The position numbers and the translations under genes were made by a program. Shown here piece after piece: positions 52,178-59,690 of a DNA stretch of 64,000 bases; positions within the stretch are counted from its first letter, which is position 1; every line of letters starts with the position of its first letter. The DNA is from Litorimonas sp964511495 (lineage in GTDB: Bacteria; Pseudomonadota; Alphaproteobacteria; Caulobacterales; Maricaulaceae), in contig CAZEFT010000006.1 of assembly GCA_964511495.1 (NCBI GenBank), positions 92,646-156,645 on the forward strand, written 5' to 3'. The notes under the pieces were generated by a model that searched no databases, was not told where the DNA came from, and saw only the letters and a list, made by a program, of their open reading frames with translations.

Positions 52178-53140
52178 ATGCAAAAATCTGTGAAAATGAC
52201 CGTAATGATGGGGGTTTCAGCCCTCTGCTTCTCCTTTGGAGTGAGCGAATCACTTGCGCAGAGTCGTTACCTGCCAATGCAGAGCAAACACCCTTCCGCG
52301 CCGGTAAAGGTCGTTCAACAGCCCCCAACACAGGTCAAACAGCCAGTTGAATATGGCGGTCTGATGGGATTTTTGAAGGGAAACAAGTCAAAGCCGCAGC
52401 AATATCCAGCACGATCTATGCCTCATGCTCGCTATGATTACCCCCAAAATCGTCAGCCTTATAAAATGCATCCTGGTCAGCGGCCCGTTGCAACAGCCCC
52501 TGCGATTTTTCAGCAATGGGTAGAATATGAACCGGATTATTTGATTCAGCCTGATGACCAATTGGATATTGTCGTCTCTTCGGCGCCGGAATTATCCCGC
52601 ACGCTCACTGTTGGCCCTGATGGTCGTATTGTCATGCCCATGAGCTCGCCCATTATGGCGGCAGGGCGCAGTTTTGTGCAGGTTCAAGCGCTGCTAAAAG
52701 CGGAATTATCCAAACAATTAAGAGACCCCACCGTTGCTGTCACACCTCGCGCCTATGCGCCGCAGCAGGTTTTCGTAGGCGGAGAAGTCGGCCAACCGGG
52801 AACCTATACGATTCCCGGGCGGATTGGCGCTTTGGAAGCCATCTTTATGGCCGGAGGCATGCGCCCGACAGCTCGAACAACACAAGTCGCTGTGCTGCGT
52901 CGTGCACCTAATGGCGGCATGATGATGCGAACAGTGGATATTCGCGGTGGACTGAGAAATATCAGACAATACAGCGACAATATGCAGTTGAAGCGCGGCG
53001 ATATTATTTACGTGCCGCAATCCACTTTGGCCGAGGTCGGTACCTTTATGCAGAATTTCCGCAGTGCCCTGCCCGTTGATTTCAATCTCAGCTATCAATT
53101 TGGCGCTAATAATGGCGGCACGACAGTCGTTTCGCCCTAA
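52178..53140 (+). CDS. hfsD: Outer-membrane polysaccharide export protein (Wza-like, HfsD)
   Basis: A 320-residue exporter. ATG 52178 (MQKSVKMTVMMG) begins a signal peptide ending in ESLAQ; an upstream TTG adds four residues only. A proline/glutamine-rich linker (about 35-115) is followed by the Poly_export domain (YLIQPDDQLDIVVSSAPELS, VGPDGRIVMP) and SLBB-type domains (QVFVGGEVGQPGTYTIPG, MQLKRGDIIYVP). No lipobox Cys is evident, unlike classical Wza. It is divergent from hfsAB and would form the outer-membrane pore for the holdfast-type polymer. Confidence 0.87.
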   Translation: MQKSVKMTVMMGVSALCFSFGVSESLAQSRYLPMQSKHPSAPVKVVQQPPTQVKQPVEYGGLMGFLKGNKSKPQQYPARSMPHARYDYPQNRQPYKMHPGQRPVATAPAIFQQWVEYEPDYLIQPDDQLDIVVSSAPELSRTLTVGPDGRIVMPMSSPIMAAGRSFVQVQALLKAELSKQLRDPTVAVTPRAYAPQQVFVGGEVGQPGTYTIPGRIGALEAIFMAGGMRPTARTTQVAVLRRAPNGGMMMRTVDIRGGLRNIRQYSDNMQLKRGDIIYVPQSTLAEVGTFMQNFRSALPVDFNLSYQFGANNGGTTVVSP

Positions 53141-53196
53141 GCTAACCCTTAATCCGCGATTGGCTCCGCTAAACCCGTGAACGAATAGTCTCCCTT

Positions 53197-53820
53197 ATGT
53201 GGCAAGAGTTATATCGCGAATTTATAACGCTTTTCGTTGTTATCGACCCGATAGGGACGATTCCAGTCTATCTCTACGCCGCGCAAAAAATTGCCCCCGA
53301 ACTCAGGGTAAAATTCGCGTTCAGAGCGGTTCTGATAGCAGGCTGTGTTTTATTAGCGTTCTTGGTTTTAGGACAAATTCTTTTAGAGACATTGGGGTTA
53401 CGTCTGGGCTCATTCCAAATGGCCGGCGGCATTATCTTATTCTTATTCGCACTGGACATGATTTTTGGTCAGTCAAAACCGGCCACAGAAATCGCTATGG
53501 TCGATGCCAATGACCTATCCGGAGCTGTCTTCCCTCTGGCCATGCCGTCCATTGCATCGCCGGGGGCTATTCTCGCCATTGTGATCTTAACTGACAATCA
53601 CAAGACATCCGTAACAGAGCAATCCATTACAGCTTTGATACTCCTTAGCATATTGATGCTGACATTTCTTTTATTGCTCGCCGCAACGCGCATTCAAAAA
53701 GTTATCGGCAATACAGGCGCGAGTATTATCAGTCGGATTATGGGCCTCGTCCTGGCGACCGTTGCGATTGATGCCATTATAAACGGCTTAATCAGCTTAG
53801 ATATTCCGACGCTATTTTAA
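53197..53820 (+). CDS. MarC-family integral membrane protein
   Basis: A 207-residue membrane protein with six hydrophobic segments. The family signature appears as VVIDPIGTIPVYLY near residue 15 and FPLAMPSIASPGAI near residue 110 (paired proline-rich half-helices of the inverted repeat). The physiological role of the MarC family is unsettled; it is not a proven antibiotic exporter. It is 56 bp after hfsD and ends at a terminator. Confidence 0.9.
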   Translation: MWQELYREFITLFVVIDPIGTIPVYLYAAQKIAPELRVKFAFRAVLIAGCVLLAFLVLGQILLETLGLRLGSFQMAGGIILFLFALDMIFGQSKPATEIAMVDANDLSGAVFPLAMPSIASPGAILAIVILTDNHKTSVTEQSITALILLSILMLTFLLLLAATRIQKVIGNTGASIISRIMGLVLATVAIDAIINGLISLDIPTLF

Positions 53821-53846
53821 ATATAACGGTCGGATCAAATTTTTGA

Positions 53847-53867
53847 CGGCGCTTACGCCGCCTTTTT
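53847..53867 (+). terminator. Rho-independent terminator of the marC-family gene
   Basis: CGGCG-CTTA-CGCCG followed by CCTTTTT lies 27 bases after the MarC stop. The right half of the hairpin and the T-run overlap the last codons of the oppositely oriented Sel1-like gene. Confidence 0.75.
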
Positions 53868-54149
53868 GATTAAATCCCGATTTTCAGCTAACCAGCCGCG
53901 CGCAGCCCGCAAAGCCAAAGTCACGTCTTCTTGGCTCATTTCCTGCTTCAACTCAGCTTGATATGATTTCGCCGGAATCGACCCCATCATGGCCGCAAGG
54001 CTAAACCATTTATGAGCTTCGATAAAATCAGGGCCGCGATCTTCAACGTCAGTTGAATAGATCAGACCCAGTCGAAACATATCGTCTGAATTGGCTTGGA
54101 CAGAAATAGCCTGTTCGGCTTCCTGAACTTCTAATGATGTAAAGGCCAT
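53853..54149 (-). CDS. Small Sel1-repeat-like protein
   Basis: A 98-residue cytoplasmic protein. MFRLGLIYSTDVEDRGPD is followed by FIEAHKWFSLAAMMGSIPA, which fits one Sel1/TPR-like helical hairpin (A-x-KW-x-x-x-AA pattern). Such repeats mediate protein-protein contacts. GGGAGG precedes the ATG. No signal peptide. The gene converges with the MarC gene and shares its terminator region. Partner unknown. Confidence 0.78.
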   Translation of the reverse strand: MAFTSLEVQEAEQAISVQANSDDMFRLGLIYSTDVEDRGPDFIEAHKWFSLAAMMGSIPAKSYQAELKQEMSQEDVTLALRAARGWLAENRDLIKKAA

Positions 54150-54507
54150 GATGACCTCCCTGTGTTGTTTTCACCTAATACCATCGGGATCCCGTTCCCG
54201 AGGGCGGATGAGGCCGAATTTGCTTCGTGTCTCTCAATCCATGATTAGACTTTTACTTCACAGGATAAATATAGCGTTAATAAGACGAAGTTTTAAATTA
54301 ACAATACAGAGGTTAAAACAAGTAAATATGAATTACTAAACAGTTATACTGTAATTAAAAGAGTATTACACTAAGTATAGAATTCTCCACCCATCAGAAT
54401 AGAGTCAGTATTTCCTAAGTATGCCACATAAGAAAAATTCAGAAAAAAGTTTGTTTTTAAACTAATTAAAGTCAGATTTTTCGACTTTTCGTGATTTTTG
54501 GACGCCA
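54150..54507. other. 358-bp AT-rich intergenic region
   Basis: This strongly AT-rich spacer lies between the Sel1-like and nitroreductase genes. It contains the upstream region of the Sel1-like gene with a CGGGATCCCG palindrome near 54183. The rest has TTAA-rich sequence without a TTAA-N7-TTAA box. I see no gene, tRNA or clear hairpin terminator. Confidence 0.5.
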
Positions 54508-55197
54508 TTAATCGTAAAATTGACTGATCTCTTCCAAAGATGCGCGGTCGGCATAGAGCTTATTCACATCGGCCTCCGGGTTGCCGTAACCCAAGGACAG
54601 ACCAACAAGTACTTCTTCTTCGTCAGGAATATTCAGCAATTCATGACAGACGCTCGTCCAATTCCGCCACCATCCTTGTGGGGCCGTGTGCAATCCCGCT
54701 TCGCGCGCCAATAACATCACGGATTGGAGCCAAATGCCGATATCCATATATTGCGGCATATCCAGTTTTTTATGGCCTGTGATAATAATACCAACAGGAG
54801 CATTAAAAAATTTCGCATTTTGGGCCAACCAAATCAGGCGTCCCATTTTATTCTCTCGCGGAATACCGATGAGATTATACATATCTTCACCGAGCTTGTA
54901 GCGCCATGAGCGTTGTGGTTCCCAGAGGGGCGACGGATAGGCGGGATAGGTTGGTTCTTCGACCTTACCGGCGAGCGTGCGCTCAGACGCCCGCTTTTTA
55001 AACTCCTCCAAGGTGCTGCCCGTCATAACATGCAACTTCCAAGGTTGGAGATTGCCCCCTGACGGGCTGCGCTGGGCTTTGTTCAAAATCTCGGTCAAGA
55101 GCGCCGTCGGAACGGGCTTATCAAGGAAATCCCGCACGGTAATGCGCGTTTCCAAAGCCTCTGAGACTGACTCACTCGAATCCGTTTTTAAACTCAT
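54508..55197 (-). CDS. Nitroreductase-family flavoprotein
   Basis: A 229-residue FMN-dependent oxidoreductase. It has RITVRDFLDKPV near residue 20 and AQRSPSGGNLQPWKLHVMTG near residue 45 (FMN contacts). Later come IGIWLQSVMLLAREAGLHTAPQG-type sequence (dimer and FMN region) and LSLGYGNPEADVN. It probably reduces nitro or quinone compounds with NAD(P)H. It is the last gene of the minus-strand run following gatB and the two small genes. Confidence 0.9.
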   Translation of the reverse strand: MSLKTDSSESVSEALETRITVRDFLDKPVPTALLTEILNKAQRSPSGGNLQPWKLHVMTGSTLEEFKKRASERTLAGKVEEPTYPAYPSPLWEPQRSWRYKLGEDMYNLIGIPRENKMGRLIWLAQNAKFFNAPVGIIITGHKKLDMPQYMDIGIWLQSVMLLAREAGLHTAPQGWWRNWTSVCHELLNIPDEEEVLVGLSLGYGNPEADVNKLYADRASLEEISQFYD

Positions 55198-55209
55198 CCT
55201 CTGAAACCT

Positions 55210-55419
55210 TTATTGTGAACCGCTACGTTTCTTTAACATGGCGAAGAGAAAATAATCCGCCAAGGCCACCGCGAAGGCGATGCCACCGGCCAACCAAAAG
55301 CTCATCTTCACCACCAAAACCAATGTGAGGAAAATCACAACAAAGATCAAAGCCGGCATTGTGATGCGTAAAAGATCCCACGCTAAATTTTGTTGTGAAT
55401 CATTATTTTGACCCGACAT
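55210..55419 (-). CDS. Small membrane protein of unknown function
   Basis: About 69 residues with two adjacent hydrophobic helices (about 20-38 and 40-58; MPALIFVVIFLTLVLVV and FWLAGGIAFAVALADYFLF), ending in a basic KKRSG tail. The ATG at 55419 follows AGGTGAG; a GTG three codons earlier is the alternative. It lies between the AT-rich gene and the nitroreductase gene. No family recognised. Confidence 0.65.
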   Translation of the reverse strand: MSGQNNDSQQNLAWDLLRITMPALIFVVIFLTLVLVVKMSFWLAGGIAFAVALADYFLFAMLKKRSGSQ

Positions 55420-55438
55420 AACACTCACCTATTTGAAT

Positions 55439-56011
55439 TCATATTGTCTCGAATGACTTGGCAATAATATAAGAATTATCAAAGAAAAGGATAGAATAAC
55501 CACCCTCGGGATTGTAAGATTCTATTACATTTAAATTAATTTTACCAACAACTGCGCTCTGATAAGACTCAATCAGTGATTTCGGCCCCCTTGCAAGTAA
55601 CCCATAACCGCTCTTGAAATGCGATATAAAGTTTATTGCGTTTATTGAGCTATAGCACTCTGCGAAATCACCCAATGCGCGTTCATGGGCCTCCCATAAC
55701 ATGCCTAAAATTTCATAACCGTTTTCGGGTTTAGAGCTATAAAACAAATCGTAATGTTGTGCGTTATATTGCCATAGTAAAACGTGCTCACTATTTACGG
55801 CGATTTCATCACATGGCATCGGAACTAATTTAGATGCGGCCACGTCTTTGCAAATAATATTATAGCTTCTTTGAGCGTTAGCATTTTTCCAGTCGTCGCA
55901 AATTAATTTTACTAAAACTTGATTGCTTGATAACTCTTCAACCAAGGTGATTTTTCCATTCAACCCTTCCCAAAGATTTTCACATAAATCATTTAGACAG
56001 TTATCTATCAC
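55439..56011 (-). CDS. AT-rich gene of unknown function downstream of gatB
   Basis: A 190-residue soluble protein that I do not recognise. A GTG start overlaps the gatB TGA by 4 bp. Visible features are a Cys-containing N-terminus (CLNDLCENLWEGLNG), DWKNANAQRSYNIICKD and a C-terminal YSILFFDNSYIIAKSFE. No signal peptide or membrane helix. It is much more AT-rich than gatB, like the unknown gene at 40346-41617, and may have been acquired later. Composition and size are compatible with an immunity-type protein, but there is no toxin gene beside it. Confidence 0.75.
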   Translation of the reverse strand: MIDNCLNDLCENLWEGLNGKITLVEELSSNQVLVKLICDDWKNANAQRSYNIICKDVAASKLVPMPCDEIAVNSEHVLLWQYNAQHYDLFYSSKPENGYEILGMLWEAHERALGDFAECYSSINAINFISHFKSGYGLLARGPKSLIESYQSAVVGKINLNVIESYNPEGGYSILFFDNSYIIAKSFETI

Positions 56012-57501
56012 AACCCCAATTTCTGACGTAAAATCTGGTTCACCGCTTGCGGGTTCGCTTTACCTTGCGACGCCTTCATCACTTGCCCGACAAAAAAACC
56101 GACGAGTTTCGGGTTTTCTTTTGCTGCGGCCGCTTGATCGGGGTTCGCATCGATAACCGTTTGGACCATCGCCTCAATCGCGCCCATATCGGTGACTTGT
56201 TTCAAGCCTTGGGCCTTGATGATGTCATCGGCCGTGCCTTCGCCTTTAAACATGCGCTCAAACACTTCCTTGGCGATTTTGCCGGAAATTGTTTTATCGG
56301 CAATACGGTCAAGCAAACCGCCCAATGCGTCCGCTGAGACTGGGCTGTCGCTCAGCTCAATACCCGCCTTATTCAAAGCCCCAAATAATTCGCCCATCAC
56401 CCAGTTCGACGCGATTTTGGCGTCACGCCCTTTGGCGACAGTTTCATAGAAATCCGCCTTGACCGCATCCGCTGTCAAAATACGAGCATCATATTCCGGC
56501 AGGCCGTAATCGCTCATAAAGCGGGCTTTGCGCGCATCCGGCATTTCTGGCAGTTCGGATTTAATCCGATCGACAAAGCTTTGTTCCAATTTCAATGGTA
56601 GCAAATCCGGGTCAGGGAAATAGCGATAATCATGCGCGTCTTCTTTGGAGCGCATAGTGCGTGTTTCACCTTTGACGCTATCGAACAAGCGAGTCTCTTG
56701 GTCGATCGTGCCGCCTGCCTCGATAATGTCGATATGGCGGCGCGCTTCATAATTAATGGCTTGGCGAATAAAACGCATGGAGTTGACATTTTTAATCTCG
56801 CAACGTGTTCCCAATTCACCACCGGGTTTACGCACAGACACATTCACATCGGCGCGAAGATTGCCCTTCTCCATATCACCGTCACACGTGCCAAGCGCGC
56901 GCACAATACCGCGCAGTTTTTCGACATAGGCGGAAGCCTCTTCAGGCGAACGCATATCGGGCTTAGACACAATTTCCATCAGCGCCACGCCGCAACGGTT
57001 CAAATCGACATAGGTCTCATCAGGTGAGAGGTCATGCACGGATTTCCCTGCATCCTGTTCCAAATGGAGGCGTTCAATCCCAACCGTGACTTCTTCGCCG
57101 ACATTGCCGTCCGCATCAATGGGGAGGATATCAATCTCGCCCTCACCCACAATCGGATGCTCAAACTGTGAAATTTGATAGCCCTGCGGCAGGTCGACAT
57201 AAAAATAATTTTTGCGATCAAAACGCGAGAATAAATTAATTTTTGCATTCAGGCCCAAACCGGTTTTCACGGCTTGCTCGACGCAAAACTCATTCAGCAC
57301 AGGCAACATGCCGGGCATACCCGCATCGACGAGCGACACTTGGCTGTTCGGCTCTGACCCATATGCGGTGGAAGAGCCCGAAAAGAGTTTCGAGGTCGAC
57401 GCCACCTGCGCATGGACTTCGAGACCGATGATGATTTCCCAATCACCCGTCTCGCCCTTGATATAATCTTTAGGGTCTCCGACCCTTTCTGCTGTGAACA
57501 T
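56008..57501 (-). CDS. gatB: Aspartyl/glutamyl-tRNA amidotransferase subunit B
   Basis: A 497-residue GatB of normal length. It has the cradle domain start WEIIIGLEVHAQ, FDRKNYFYVDLPQGYQISQ, the kinase/transamidation-site region MEIVSKPDMRSPEEA and a C-terminal YqeY-like tail domain (about 350-497). With GatC and GatA it converts Glu-tRNA(Gln) or Asp-tRNA(Asn) to the amidated forms. A small cupin gene separates it from gatA. Confidence 0.97.
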   Translation of the reverse strand: MFTAERVGDPKDYIKGETGDWEIIIGLEVHAQVASTSKLFSGSSTAYGSEPNSQVSLVDAGMPGMLPVLNEFCVEQAVKTGLGLNAKINLFSRFDRKNYFYVDLPQGYQISQFEHPIVGEGEIDILPIDADGNVGEEVTVGIERLHLEQDAGKSVHDLSPDETYVDLNRCGVALMEIVSKPDMRSPEEASAYVEKLRGIVRALGTCDGDMEKGNLRADVNVSVRKPGGELGTRCEIKNVNSMRFIRQAINYEARRHIDIIEAGGTIDQETRLFDSVKGETRTMRSKEDAHDYRYFPDPDLLPLKLEQSFVDRIKSELPEMPDARKARFMSDYGLPEYDARILTADAVKADFYETVAKGRDAKIASNWVMGELFGALNKAGIELSDSPVSADALGGLLDRIADKTISGKIAKEVFERMFKGEGTADDIIKAQGLKQVTDMGAIEAMVQTVIDANPDQAAAAKENPKLVGFFVGQVMKASQGKANPQAVNQILRQKLGL

Positions 57502-57512
57502 AATATTATCTC

Positions 57513-57824
57513 TTAAACACTGCCGGCTGTTTCTACGACTAAAATTCGAGCTTCACCTTTGGGTTTTGCAACATGTTCAGTACCAATGGATGCGTAAAAT
57601 ATGTCACCAACCTTCATTTCAAATACTTTTTCTAAACCCAATTCCTTATAGTGCATATCGACCTCCCCATCTAAAACGGCAAAGACTTCCTGACCATCAT
57701 TTACGTGCCATGTATAAGGTTGGTCCGTCCAATGGAGTTTCGTTGTAATACCATTCATCTCTGCAATAAGAACAGAGGCCCAAGGTACATCACTCTTAAA
57801 GTCTTTCGCCTTTATGAGCTCCAT
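57513..57824 (-). CDS. Small cupin protein inserted between gatA and gatB
   Basis: A 103-residue single-domain cupin. YTWHVNDGQEVFAVLDGEVDM supplies His, Glu and the GEV turn, and VGDIFYASIGTEHVAKPKG the second motif with a His. Such small cupins bind a metal and may be isomerases, dioxygenase-like or simple binders. The ATG immediately follows the gatA stop and gatB starts 11 bp further on, so it is translated within the gat operon. Its relation to tRNA amidation is unknown. Confidence 0.85.
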   Translation of the reverse strand: MELIKAKDFKSDVPWASVLIAEMNGITTKLHWTDQPYTWHVNDGQEVFAVLDGEVDMHYKELGLEKVFEMKVGDIFYASIGTEHVAKPKGEARILVVETAGSV

Positions 57825-59306
57825 TTACATCCACCACTTCCCAGGCTTCGCCGTAAAGCCTGCCGCATCTTCCAACGCACTCGCGGCTTTGAACACAGTT
57901 TCTTCATCCAATGCCCGACCAATGAGTTGTAGTCCCAATGGCAAACCGTTTTTATCGAGGCCCGCAGGGACGGAGATTCCGGGCAGACCTGCCAAATTTG
58001 TCGTGACCGTAAAGATGTCGTTCAAATACATTTGAACGGGATCATTGACTTTACGCCCCACAGGGAAAGCGGCGCTTGGCGCTGTTGGGGTGAGGATAGC
58101 ATCGCACGTCTGCCACGCATTTTCAAAATCTTCGACAATTCGCGTCCGGACTTTCTGCGCGCGGAGGTAATAGGCATCATAATAACCCGCGGATAAAACA
58201 TAAGTCCCGATCATGATACGGCGGCGGACTTCTTTGCCAAAACCGGCAGTGCGAGTACGGTCATAAGTGTCGTTCAAATCTTCGCCGTCAACGCGTAGCC
58301 CATAACGCATCCCATCATAACGCGCCAAATTTGAGGACGCTTCAGCAGGCGCGACAACATAGTAAGCGGGCAGCGCATATTGCGTATGCGGTAATGTTAT
58401 CGGCACGATTTCCGCACCCGCCGCTTTCATCCATTCCACCCCTTGATCCCAAAGCGATTGGATTTCTTCGGGCATACCCTCAATCGAATATTCTTTCGGA
58501 ATACCAATGCGCAGACCTTTAATGGATTGCCCGCAAGCCTCTGACCATTTCGGCACATCGACATTGAGCGATGTAGAATCTTTTGGATCATAGCCAGACA
58601 TGCTTTCCAACAAAATGGCCGCATCTTTCACCGTTTTAGCAATCGGCCCTGCTTGGTCGAGCGAGCTGGCAAAAGCGACCGTTCCCCAACGCGAACAACG
58701 ACCATAGGTCGGCTTAATGCCCACAGTTCCCGTAAAGGACGCCGGTTGACGAATAGAACCGCCCGTATCCGTCGCCGTTGCGCCGAGGCACATATCCGCA
58801 GCCACGGCGGCGGCAGACCCTCCTGACGACCCGCCCGGCACCAAATCTTCACCCTTACGCCATGGATTAATGACAGGCCCATAGGCCGATGTCTCATTGG
58901 AGGAGCCCATAGCAAATTCATCGAGGTTCAGCTTGCCGAGCATGACCATGCCGTCGGCTTTCATATTGGCCGTCACAGAACTCTCATAAGTCGGTTGAAA
59001 CTCGCCAAGGATTTTTGACCCCGCACAGGTTTTCACACCATCCGTGCAGAATAAATCTTTCACCGCCAAAGGCGCGCCTTCGAGCAAGCCCAACTCGCCA
59101 CCCTCTTTTTTGGCGTGGGCGCGGCGATTATCTGATTGCTTGGCCTGTTCCATCGCCAATTCGAACGTTGTGGTGATAAAGGCGTTTAAATCCGCCCCAT
59201 CCATACACGCATCAATATGCGCCTTGGTGAGTTCTTCAGACGTAAAATCACCTTTGGTCATTCCGTCCAGAGCATCCGTCAGGGTAAGATTGGTCAACTC
59301 ACTCAT
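57825..59306 (-). CDS. gatA: Aspartyl/glutamyl-tRNA amidotransferase subunit A
   Basis: A 493-residue amidase-signature enzyme. The Ser-cisSer-Lys triad is visible as Lys83 (PLAVKDLFCT), Ser160 (PGGSSGGSAA) and Ser184 (TDTGGSIRQP). It releases ammonia from glutamine for transfer to the mischarged tRNA via GatB. It starts 3 bp after gatC and directly abuts the small cupin gene. Confidence 0.97.
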   Translation of the reverse strand: MSELTNLTLTDALDGMTKGDFTSEELTKAHIDACMDGADLNAFITTTFELAMEQAKQSDNRRAHAKKEGGELGLLEGAPLAVKDLFCTDGVKTCAGSKILGEFQPTYESSVTANMKADGMVMLGKLNLDEFAMGSSNETSAYGPVINPWRKGEDLVPGGSSGGSAAAVAADMCLGATATDTGGSIRQPASFTGTVGIKPTYGRCSRWGTVAFASSLDQAGPIAKTVKDAAILLESMSGYDPKDSTSLNVDVPKWSEACGQSIKGLRIGIPKEYSIEGMPEEIQSLWDQGVEWMKAAGAEIVPITLPHTQYALPAYYVVAPAEASSNLARYDGMRYGLRVDGEDLNDTYDRTRTAGFGKEVRRRIMIGTYVLSAGYYDAYYLRAQKVRTRIVEDFENAWQTCDAILTPTAPSAAFPVGRKVNDPVQMYLNDIFTVTTNLAGLPGISVPAGLDKNGLPLGLQLIGRALDEETVFKAASALEDAAGFTAKPGKWWM

Positions 59307-59309
59307 GAT

Positions 59310-59612
59310 CTACTCCACACTTCTCGGCACAACGAAGAAGCCATCATCTTTTTTCGGGGCGTTTTTCAAAATATCGTCGCGCTTACCACCATCGGTGATT
59401 GAATCTGCGCGCAGAGGGGCGGACATATCAACGGCAGACGTCATCGGCTCTACGCCATCAACATCAACCTCACCCAATTGCTCAATCCAAGACAAAATTC
59501 CGTTCAAGTCATCCGCAAGCGGTTGCAGCCGATCATCCTCAACATGAAGCCGGGATAAGCGGGCGATTTTCTTGACATCTTCGGCGCTGACGGCCCCTTT
59601 GGGTTCACTCAC
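59310..59612 (-). CDS. gatC: Aspartyl/glutamyl-tRNA amidotransferase subunit C
   Basis: A 100-residue GatC of usual length. It has VKKIARLSRLHVEDDRL near the N-terminus, ILSWIEQLGEVDVDGVEPM in the middle and a C-terminal ILKNAPKKDDGFFVVPRSVE typical of the family. It stabilises the GatA-GatB complex. First gene of the gat operon. Confidence 0.96.
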   Translation of the reverse strand: MSEPKGAVSAEDVKKIARLSRLHVEDDRLQPLADDLNGILSWIEQLGEVDVDGVEPMTSAVDMSAPLRADSITDGGKRDDILKNAPKKDDGFFVVPRSVE

Positions 59613-59690
59613 GAGAGTCTCCTATATTTTCAATTGCGCGAGTTAGCAGGGGCGTAAGCGAGGAGCAAGTGTCGTAACCGTCTTAATGGC

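Noticed and set aside
53197..53820. Multiple antibiotic resistance role for the MarC-family gene
   Set aside because: The family name is historical; experimental work does not support a resistance function and the sequence gives no such evidence.
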